Assembly (NCBI RefSeq): GCF_003589595.1
Contig: NW_020653774.1
Coordinates: forward strand, 809,846 to 873,845
Direction: 5' to 3'
Length of the DNA stretch: 64,000 bases
Origin: Hyposmocoma kahamanoa
Lineage: Eukaryota; Arthropoda; Insecta; Lepidoptera; Cosmopterigidae
The position numbers were made by a program, and so were the translations under genes. The notes beneath the pieces are model-generated. The model was given only the letters and a program-made list of their open reading frames with translations. It did not search any database and was not told where the DNA came from. Below, piece by piece: positions 13,601 to 25,600 of this stretch (position 1 is its first letter; the number at the start of each line of letters is the position of its first letter).

Positions 13601-16600
13601 TTTTAGTCGTAACACTCATTTATTGTAAATTGAATGAAAAATTTACATACTTAATCTACTATAAAGATTTGCACTGTAAAAAACTCGAAAAAAACAGAGC
13701 TTCTAAACATTATCGGTATATTTGCGTTGTTATTGCGAAACTTTGGTTTGTTTGAAAAACAAAATGACCTTAGCGATTTAGATTTAGATATTATTTTTAA
13801 AAAATGTGGGAAAAATATTCGAATTTCCAACGTTTAGCAAACGAGAAAACCTAAAGCCGGGTACTCATTAGCGAGCTGTAACGAGGTTCTAGTGTGTACG
13901 CGTGAAACAGTCTTCACTTGCTAGAATGAGTACCTGGTTATCGTCGGCTCACTGCAAACCGTACCGCACGCATTCCGACCGCGAACCACGTACATACTAT
14001 GATTTTCGGTAACACAACACGCAACGGTTACCGTTACGGCTTGTTAGTGAGTACCCGGTTTAAGAACTCGGTGTCTCATTAATATAATAATTACCTATGA
14101 CTGTCAAGTGAAAAGAATACACTGTAGTGTATAACGATTCTCATGTAGGGTAAAGTTGCAGATATACAAACCATTATTTGTGTTGCAAAATGGTATGTAT
14201 GCCCGTAAAAATGTACATACCTTCGTTAAGAAAGAAGATATCCGTAATATTAACCTTAGAAGTAAGTAAGGTAAACGATTCTTTTATGGGGAACTGTATA
14301 CGTATTTACAATAACATTCCGGAGCATATATTAAGATTACCGTTTCCTAAGTTAAAACTTACATTAAAAGTATTTTAATTGAAAAGCCATATTACAAAAT
14401 TGAAGACTACGTGTTAGATAAAGATGTATGGAAAGTGAGTCTAGATTCCACATAAATATGATTCAAAATGTATTATTCTATAGCATTTAAGTTTATTTGA
14501 AACGAGCAATTCCTAGAGTTTCTAGTTCGTTCTTTTCAGGAGGTCAGCGTAGTGAACGAGCACTACCTTAAAAATGACGTTTTCAAGTGTAAAAATTTTA
14601 CCTGTGGAGTCATATAAATGATTATTTGACTTTGACATTGACTAGGTATGTACAACATACATACTCGTTCAATGAACTAATGATTACACGAAATTTAATT
14701 AATAAACAAAACATTGAGTGCTCCACACATTGACTTACAATTATATGAGCGTCGGGTCCGCGCTAAAAAGTGTTCGAACTTATAGAGCGTCATTCACGCT
14801 TTAGTCTTCGTTTGTTCGACTGACAGCGAAGCAAGCAAAAATTAGACAGTACTGCGATGACGTTACAATTTAAATTCAACGTTTTAGCTTTTTCATATTC
14901 CTTTACATGTCATTACGTTTAAATAGGTTGACTTGGGACATTTTTTTCGTGGTTTTTGTATTAGACCCGTCGTCCATTTATTTGTAAGTCAATGGCTCCA
15001 CAGGTAATTTTAAAAAAGCAAAGTTACACTCGTTCCATCCGGCACTACCCAAACATGTATCAATAAATCAATCGTGAACAAATCTACTTAACACTACTTA
15101 CTTTCCAAAGTGTAGAAATCTCTTGTCTTATTAGCGCGGAAACCGACCAAAGCGGGCTTTTCGCTCGACTTCATTAAGCCTTCCAAGATTTTGGCCTCTT
15201 CCTTACTATTAATGACCGCGAGGTTACCTCCTTCATCTTTGCAGATCCCATTAGCTGTTTCCCAATTGTAGGTGGATGTATGAAATTTATGGCAAGTCTT
15301 CGTGTGGTTGTTTAATATGTAATCTGAGAAAGAGTATTGATGTGAAGTAATGAAATTAAAATCAATGTTCCAGATTTTACAGCATACACATAACCATCGT
15401 CATCAGACGTTCTGTTTGGGAGGTTCAGCAGCGAATGTTTTCCAGTTGACAATAATGACGGTATTCTATTATGTAAACATCACTAGCTTCACTATTGATA
15501 TTCTTTAAAATTGCAAAAAAATGTGATGCCGGCAGTGAGAGATAAGGTTTTAAACCTTCTGTACCTGCGATTGCCTTGGCTCTCTCTCATCGTCATCATC
15601 ATCATATCAGCCGGAAGACGTCCACTGCTGAATATAGGCCTCCCCCAAAGATTTTCAGATTAGCGGGCCGGACGCGACATGCATCCATCGATTACCAGGT
15701 CATCCGTCCATCTATTAGGGGGTCGTCCCACTGAACGCTGAACCTGAACCTTTTTGTCACAACGGCCAGAGCTCTGTCGGTGACTTTCTTTCTTCTGCGG
15801 CTCTCTCTAGCCCACAATATTTAGTAAGTATAGAGTTGCTTTCATAATCTCCTGTTGTTTAAGTAATTTCATCATGATGGCATTGACGGCAAGGCTGCAA
15901 TACTTACTACGGTCAACAGTTCCGCACTCGTTCAATGTGATTGAAGATGGACTTTCGTAGAAACAGATGAAGGGGTTTCCATCGTCTTTGGTGATATCTG
16001 TCACGGTACCTGTGGTCGTCAGTAGCTTGCAGCCTGATGTACAATCGGCCACTGGAGAAAAATCAATATCAGCTATAGTCATAGTAACAAGTGACTTTTC
16101 CAATAGTATAGTACAAGAAACGGTCGAGCTGGGTAACAAATATCATGATTTCTACACAATATTCACAGATGGTTCTAACGAAGACAAAGGTATTGGCGCT
16201 GCCTTCTTTGACCCACAGAAGCACGTATCAATGAAATTTAAACTTTGTAATAAAGCTAGTATTATGAGGGCGGAATTGTCAGCTATCACGGAAGCCATTA
16301 TCTTATGCTAAGTCCGTACAGAGAGATAAGATTCTAATTGCCACAGATTCTACAAGTGGGCTCCAACACTTGTTGAAATGTAATTTAGAGAGTAGAGGTA
16401 TACCAATAGCATACGAAGCCCTGAAACTGATATACGAATTAAGTATAAAAATCGAACGATCATTATGTAATGGATTCCATCACACGTAGATATATAAGGA
16501 GGAGGCGGATAAACATGCTAACGAAGCTATATCCGATGGTGTTAGCATTTGTAAGCCGACTGCTGCTGAACTTATTCCTCTAGCTAGAGATATTTGTCTA

Positions 16601-19600
16601 AATATTTGGGTTAAAGACTACGAGGAAATTTCACTAGCAAGAGGCATTTGGTATAGGACGATGCAACCGCGACCTCCTCGAAAGCCTTGGTTTGACGCTG
16701 TGGGTCTCTCTAGGGACTCTCTTGTTGCAGCATTTAGAATCAGATCTTATCTAGAAAAAATTTTATCACTTAATAGGTATCAAAGCCTGACCCCTCTGTG
16801 ATTACTGCAAAAGAATAGAAAACCTGATCCATCTGTAAGTGGAGTGTGACCATACTAGGACTGCAACAGTACGATTTGGAGTTGAGGAAATTGGACGTAA
16901 TGGAGACATAAATATTGTTCTGGGAAATCCCTTACAGAAAATAGCCAAGAAGATTTATACTTACGTCATCTATTGCATCAAATCTAAAAATGCCCCTTAC
17001 TGACCACGCAATTTGAAATTCCCTATGATAAATATCATGTAGTGCAGTGTTAAAGGCCTTGTTCAAAATTAAGAAAAAAAAAGAAACAGATACGGTCGTG
17101 AGTTTCGTGCATTTGTCACTAAGTTTATTAGGTCATCGGACAGCCTAGTTATGGGCCATCCTACATTTAGTTATTTTCGTATTATCCGCTCACGCGATAC
17201 ACGCAGCCGTAGACGCATACCACACCTATAGGTGCCAGTGATGATTTTATACCGATTTATCGGATATCGAAGCTATAACAGGTAAAAGAACTAATAATAA
17301 TTGCTATTTCGGTAACTGCTCTAGCAAACCATAAAGTTTTTAATGTCTGGGTTTGGGTCTGTCATTTAAAAAAAATAAACAACTTCAAAAATACGTCACG
17401 ACAATCGTGTGTGTTATTGTTTGGGCTGGTGATTTCGGTGTTTATTTATTCTAAACATACCGTAAGTAGCGTTCTTTAAGTTTACCCTGAATATAAATGT
17501 TTATAAACTATACTTTAAGGAGTAATTTCATGGTAAAGTTAGAACCACTCAGACGGAATATTATCATATTTATCCAAGTACACCAAAAATTTCATTAGTG
17601 CTTTTTGAGTGCAGGATTTGCGGTGTATTACTGCATTTTATTTGAGATGTTTTTGTTGGTAGTACGGAGGGTATTTATTTAGCAATGCAGAATAATAATT
17701 TTTATTTATAAAAATTTGTATTTAAACTGAATCCTTTTCTAATTTGCGAAACCAAATAGCCGCCATTTTGCGGTAGGTGGTGCGCATCGCGTGCACGATT
17801 ATAAATCTACACTCTGCACGTATTTATTCCATGTTTTCACTCCAAAAGTCAGCAACAATCAATTTAAATCGTCCATTGTGTATTCAAAACTTTTGAAAAA
17901 ATACCGAAAAAATGTTACCAAAATAACATAAACAAACCGTTTGTATCTGCGGTGACTACTGATTTAACAGTTGTAGTCTTCATTATATCCATTATTGCAT
18001 CTTTTGAAGGCGATGGTGGTTGCAGTAAGGCTATAATCGCACCTGAAAAAATATAATAATAAATATAAACATACTAACATTATAAAACGGGCGTAAATGC
18101 GAATAAACCAATTAATAGGAATCGTAGATCTTACTTTCTGGCTAAATCGCAGAGAGAGAGAGAGTGTGGACTTTAAACGTCATACTTAGATACTGTATAG
18201 AGCTGAGACATAGAAGTAGACTTGCCTTCATTCTGACACTTTTGCTGTGCAATTGCCCACTTGGCTGGTTCTTGGTGAAGCTTGAGCCACCCTTTAGCCT
18301 TATCGGAGTACGTGTAGTCGCATCGAAACCTGTCCCCATCTGATGTGGATAAATGAATGGCACAATACAATAGAATTTCATATAAAAATTAAAAAAAAAA
18401 AGAGTTTACGCTTACCGAAACAGGCAATATCGGTATCAAAGTTTAAACAGGTATGAATTTAATATAAAAAAAGAAAATTGAGCTCTATATTTAATAAATA
18501 AAATAATGTCAAGAGATAAAGGAAGATTATTTTTATTAATTTGAGAGAATGTGTAATTACAAATATTTGGGTATGTAGTTGGCAGAGACTGGGAGAGAAT
18601 CAGTAACAAAAACCCGCATCGCACCGTGAAGTCACTAGCCTTTAATTCCATGCCAAAGGTGTTGAGTACACAAAGAAATTCTGGGACTCCGATTAGTCTC
18701 AGAATTTCTTTATATACTCATCTCCTTCAATGCTACGTATGTGAAGCCTGGACTATTACGGAAAATCTTCGCAGATGCATAGAGACTTTCAGGACGTGGG
18801 CTTACAAACAGGTGTTGGGGATCACCCAGAGACGTAAGTTGACAAGTCCCATTTGCCTGTAAATTACCGTTTAAAACCGGAACGCAATAATGCCCTTACT
18901 ACAGAAATAGGCAAGGTGGCAGTACTTCCTTAGAGGATGCCTCTCACAATTTCAGTTTGACTAATTCTTGTTTTGTAAGAAAGTTAAGTTTGTTTAATCA
19001 AGGACTATGACAGAAATTGTGACATAAGACTGTAGTACTAATTAATATGTTTTAATTTATTCTAATATACATTATTAATTAATAATAAATTTAACTTAAT
19101 AAAAATTCATATTGTTACAATAAAATAATTTGTAAAACAATGTAGCGTAAATTGGGATGTTTCTTTGTAAAATTAAAAATAATGTATTTAATTAATAACT
19201 TTTGTAACTATAGCGAAAAAATAGGGTGGTTTTCATTAATATTAGATATAACTGGTTGATGACTGTACCACCTCAGTCAACCGTGACCATGGGACCTGTA
19301 AAGGGCCCGAAACGTCTTATTATTATTATATTATTTTTAAATCCGGACAAATAGTTTCATTTCCTATGTGTAACAATCGCGAAAACCTAAGAACTCGATA
19401 GAAATTGTGAAATTTGGTTTTTAGTGATTTAGAATTTATGATGTTAATTACTAAAGATCTTTTAATTATACCACCACAATTTTATTGTTCTGCATATTTC
19501 TACATTTTAAAGTAGTTTTTAAGGCAATAGGCAACAAAATTTATATTATTTTTCGTGAACTAATAAAAATCATCGACCTCATTTAAGAATAAACTTAAAA

Positions 19601-22600
19601 ATGTGTTATTGCATATTACTTACAAACAATTAAGTGGAATAGTTATCAAATTAAAATGGTTTTGGTGACTAAAAGAGAGCAGAAAATTTTGAAAAACGTT
19701 AAAAATCTAACTACTATCAGGTATTGACTTACAGTGATCACTGAAAATGTCGTTACGAGATCCTCTGTCACAATTTTTTTTTGTTCACCATAAAGGGGTC
19801 AACATGTATAATTAAAAAAATCCATAGTAGGTACCGGTACAGGCAGCAAGAAAATTATCTGAACCTTTGAACTGTCCAAACAGGTTCAACATTTCCGCGT
19901 CTCTTTATTTTTTTGTTTTTTTTACGTAAATTGGTAACAATTGAAAGACTATTGGACAGTTATCAGTAAAATTCAGTCTTTGAAAAAGTGTTATCTAGAT
20001 GCACGGATAACAAATTTGGGTCGACTACAAAAAATTAAATGGCCTCTCATTTTATTATTTTATAGCCTTAATTTTTTCAGTCAAACTAAAAACCAAATCA
20101 GGAATATCGAATTTTTAGGTTCTTGCGATTGTTATAATACATACTCGTAGGAAATGAAACTATTTTTTTTCGAATCAGAATCTGAAACGTCTACCTGTCT
20201 TTGGTTCTCTCACTTGGTGACATCGCTTCTCAAAATGTGTGTATAAACTAAAAATGTTCTTATAGGAAATTACTATTTTTCCGGATTTAAATCGCGTATT
20301 TTTGTTTTTTCAAACAAACCAACGTTTCGGGCCCTTTACAGGTCCCATGGTCATGGCTGATTGTTTGATAAAGCAATTTCAATCTGGAAAAAAAATAGTT
20401 TCATTTCCAATTAAAAAATGTTAGAAAACGGTTTTTTTATTTATTTGGAGGTTTGTTTTCTTCCGTATTTTGTATACTTTTATTTGCCAGAATAGGTGCA
20501 ATAAATTCTGCAGGAATTAATTAAACTTAGGTACTTAGCAGATGGGCAAATATGAATTTCAAATTAAAGTAAATTGTTTTTTGTAAATTCTAAATATTCT
20601 TAATTTCTATGGAAGTAATGTGTGTAAAGCCATCTTGTCAATTGTAATTTAAAAATTCGTCTCTGAAATAATATATTTTGTTTTGTAATTTGTTGAAAAT
20701 AATTTTGTATAAAGGTTGAAGCAGTTATTTTTATATTATTTTTTGGTTACGAGGTTGGTAGATAAAAATTGTAACTTTAAAAACAAAACCGCTCAAAAGT
20801 ATGTGGAATTACATCTTTATTTAACCAATTTACCCACGAGAGTTTATTAATATTACATACTTACATGTGGATCCTACTACACTAAAAATTAAAAATATTA
20901 ATTTGAAAAACTTCATTATAACGGTACTGCAAACACAAATGCAAATTACTAACTTCAAAAGAGTGACTCCAATATCGAGTATTTATACTGATCCGTTATC
21001 AAGTCCTATGTTCGCTAACCGTTGATTGGTTTGAAAAAAAAAAAACTAAATATAGGGAAACATATTTCACCTAAAGTTAGCGGTTGCATGAGAATTAACT
21101 GGGCATTCCAACCTATGAAACAATTGATCATTTGCTTCATGTAATTCGTACCTATAATTGTTCCTTGACTTTATTATTCCAAGAGTACAAAATACGTTAA
21201 GTAAAAATAAGTCCCATTGTCATCATAAACCCATTTATACGTCCTACTACTGGGCATGGGTCTCCAAGAAGAGGCCTTTTTCGATGTGCAACTTAACGAT
21301 GTTTTCCTTCGCCGAAAAGCTCTTGGTAAATTCCATGCTTAAAAATAAAATGAATTACTAATTTTAACTTAATACTGCGTATTTTATTATATCTCGAAGG
21401 GGAAAATGAGCAATAATCGAACTCCACACCTAATAAACCAGTGATATTCGACTATGTTATGTAAGTTTGTAATTTGTTGAACTAATTACGAATGAAGAGA
21501 AGACTCAGGCAGATCACTGTGTTTTAAAGCTCAGAGTGTCACTGCAACTGTGCGTCCCGTCGCTGTTGTCATAAAAAAAACTTCAAAATAGGGGGAAGCA
21601 TCAAATTGTCTGAATTTTTTTTGAGTTTACGTTGCGCCACTACTCCTACAATTGTGTACCGATTTTGTTGGAAACGGGGTACCGCGGTAGTGGTCACATT
21701 CAAATTTGAAAATATTAATCCTCTAAGGGTGGCAAAGTAGGGAATGAATCCGGTTTTATTGCATTTCAACCACTTTTCATTGTATGTATTCTTATTATAC
21801 GAGAAGTATAAATAAACAAATACTTGTGTAAGAAGTTGCTCAGTTTAAAAAAAAACTGTAACGCAGTAATTATTATTGACTTATCGCCGTCTACTTACCT
21901 AGATTTTTAAAATTCTAAATTTTAGTCCAATTAGGCAAAATATCCTCAAACAATATCAAGGAAAAATAATTTAATTACTTATTTGCACTTCAGGGGCCAA
22001 CCACCATTTTACGACTGCATTATCATAATGTGCGTGTGCAGTTTGCATGTGTTGTGTGAGCGCTACCAAGGAAAACCCGTTGCCGAGATAGCAAACATTT
22101 TTAAAAGTACCTATTATAACGCTTTGTTGCTAGCGCTTAATAATATATTAATAAGAATAAAATATTATACCGTGGTGAGAAACCAGTTACTAGACTATTA
22201 GATAATAAACACGAAAGTCAAAAAATTTACAGTAATAGTAATATTTTATAGGAAATGAAACTATTTTTCCGGATTTAAATCGCGTATACATATTTGTTTT
22301 TTCAAACAAACCGACTAGGTTTACCCATGATGACGAATATCGCAATGAAATGCTGCGAGCATGTCATGGATAAACCTACACATTCAATAAAGTTTGACAA
22401 ACCCCAGGTCCTTGCAAAAGAAGTCCGTTATCTACCCAGGATGCTGCGAGAGGCCATTGAAATTAAAAAACATCCTAATTTCAACAGGGAAGATGGTTTC
22501 TCCGTACCACCAGTTTGGGATCCAGTATTTCCTCTAATGAAAAATCCCAAACAGACATAAGACTGCAGTACTAATTAATATGTTTTAGTTTATTCTAATT

Positions 22601-25600
22601 TCTATTAATAATTAATAATAAATTGAACTTAATAAAAATTAATTCAATAAAATAATTTGTAAAAATTAATATAGCGTAAATTGGAATGTTTTCTTTGTAA
22701 AATTAAAAATAAGGTATTTAATTAATAACTATTGTAACTATAGTGAAAAAAATAGGGTGATTTGCATCAATATTAGACATAACTGGTTGAAGACTGTACC
22801 ACCTCAGTCAACCGTGACCACGGGACCTGTAAAGGGCCCGAAACGTCGGTTTGTTTGAAAAAACAAATATACGCGATTTAAATCCGGAAAAATAGTTTCA
22901 TTTCCTATGTGTAACAATCGCGAAAAGCTAAGAACTCGATAAGTAATATTTTAGGCAATTTGATGGTCGAGAAACTAAAATGGGTACTTAGAATAGGCGA
23001 GAATCTAAAAAAGAAATATCAATCCATAGATATAGATTATAGTAGAAGAGTAAATTACAAATAACTTTTTTATAAAAGAAAACTGACCTCAAAAGTTCGT
23101 GGAATTGCATCTATTTGCCAAGTTTTATTGAAATCGGTTACCGGAAAGTGCGCGAAACCGGATTCATCCCCTAGTTTGCCACCCTAAGAGGTGGAATATT
23201 TTCTATTTTCTTCAAATTTAAATGGGGCCAATGTCGAGGTAGTCTCTCTCCAACAAAAAAGGATCATAAAAACCGGTTCACAAATGCCGGAGTAATTAAA
23301 CATACACACAAAAAAATGCAATCGAATTGAGAACCTCCTCCTTTTTTGAAGTCTCCAAAATAATAATAAAAAGGCAATAAAATAAAAATAAAAATAAAAT
23401 AATAAAATAATTTTTATTTCAGACCAAAGATCCATATTTTGTTAGTATACAAACATAATTCTTATTATCTAATGTTAGTAATTCTTATGATCTAATCTAA
23501 CGTATGGTGCGTGTAGGAGCAGCCAGTATTTTACTACCGGGCTGTCCCACCGGTGCGCAACTGTCATAATATTAACTCTTTAGTTTCTAATGTCTATTTT
23601 GAACTTTANNNNNNNNNNCTAGTGCTTGTATAATAGCGGCATCGCCGGACTCGCTTAGAAAGGCTACTGTAACGGCGTACGTTCAAGGGATACGCGCCCA
23701 AGCATTAATCGATACAGGCAGCTCAATTAGTTTTATGGATGAGGAATTCTTTAATCTCTGTCGTTTAAAAAAGAAACCGAGTAACCAGAGAATTTCAATG
23801 GCTTCGACTACTCTTACTTCCAAAGTAGAGGGACAAACTAGCGTCTCTGCCAAAATTGGAGATTATGAGTACAAAAATCTGAATCTACTCATAGTAAAGA
23901 ATTTATGCGCTGATCTCATCATTGGACATGATATTCTGCATCAACACTCTTCACTAGAGTTTTCTTTTGGTGGTTTGAAGGAACCTATCAAAGTTAATGT
24001 ATGCAGTGTTGCTGCAGCTACCGTGCCTGCCGTACCACTGTTTTCTAATGTATGTCCTGAAATTAAGCCTGTTGCTATAAAATCGAGAAGACATAGTGAG
24101 GATGACAAAGAATTTATAAAAGAGGAAGTCAGGAAACTTTTGGCTGATGGAATAATCGAAGAAAGCACGTCCCCCTGGAGAGCTCAAGTCCTTATCACAA
24201 AAAATGTCAACCATAAGAAGCGTCTTGTCATCGATTATTCCCAAACTATAAACAGATATACTCATTTAGATGCGTACCCTCTACCAAACATAGAGGAGCT
24301 GGTGTCACAAATATCTAGATATCGTATATTTAGCGCTATAGATTTGCAAAGTGCTTATCATCAAGTTCCTATTTTGCTCGAAGAACGTCATTTTACGGCT
24401 TTTGAGGCTTTAGGAAATTTATACCAATTTCTCCGAATTCCATTTGGCGTTACAAACGGCGTCTCAAGTTTTCAAAGGACGATTGATTGGGTAATCCGAA
24501 AAGAAGATCTCAAGGGAACGTTCGCTTATCTTGATGATATTACAATTTGTGGCAAGACCCAGCTTGAACATGACAAAAATCTTAAGAAATTCTTGGCAGC
24601 TGCCCAGAAATATGGCCTCACTCTCAACAAAGAAAAGAGTAAGTTCTCACAAAACTCTATTAATATTCTGGGTTATAACATAGAAGACAACATTATCAAA
24701 CCGGATGCAGACCGCTTGCGCCCACTTCTGAACTTACCACCACCATCAGATCTATCATCACTGAGAAGAGTGATAGGAATGTTTGCACACTATAGCAAGT
24801 GGATTCCAAATTTTTCAGAAAAAGTTCACGATCTTACTAATGCAAGGATATTTCCATTAAGCGACAATTTAGTCAAAAACTTCAATGTACTCAAATCAGA
24901 TATAGCCAAATCAAGTATTCATGCAATTGATCATAACGCACCATTAACCGTGGAAACAGACGCGTCAGATCATTCTATCGCAGCAACTTTGTCACAGGCT
25001 TCTCGGCCTGTTGCCTTTTTCTCCAGAATGCTAAACAAAAGTGAACATAATCACTCGGCGATAGAAAAAGAAGCTTACGCTATCGTCGAATCGCTGAAGA
25101 AATGGCGTCATTTTCTTATCGGCAAACCCTTCCGGCTTATCACTGACCAAAGATCAGTATCTTTCATGTTTAACAATAAACTAACGAGCAAAATAAAGAA
25201 TGAGAAAATACAACGCTGGCGTCTGGAGTTGGCGCCATTTAAGTATGACATTATATATCGTCCAGGCAAACAAAATGATGCAGCGGATGCACTCTCACGC
25301 GTATGCAGCTCAATATCGACACGAAATGAAAAGTTATATTCATTGCACAATGATTTATGTCATCCGGGCATAGCACGAATGACCCACTGGCTTAAATCAA
25401 AGAATCTACCATATTCTACGGAAGAAATTAAAAACATGACTAAGTCGTGTAAAATTTGCTCCGAAATAAAGCCAAGATTTTACAAACCTACAATTGATCC
25501 AGTTTTGATAAAAGCTACGTCGCCTATGGAGAGACTGAGTATCGATTTCAAAGGACCAGTACCTTCTAATACGAGAAATAAATACATTCTTACAGTAATA

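Noticed and set aside
18436..18651. Minus-strand frame with FLLLILSQSLP as a lectin signal exon
   Set aside because: It overlaps LINE/repeat sequence, has no good donor, and a better TATA-linked signal exon exists at 20865-20916.
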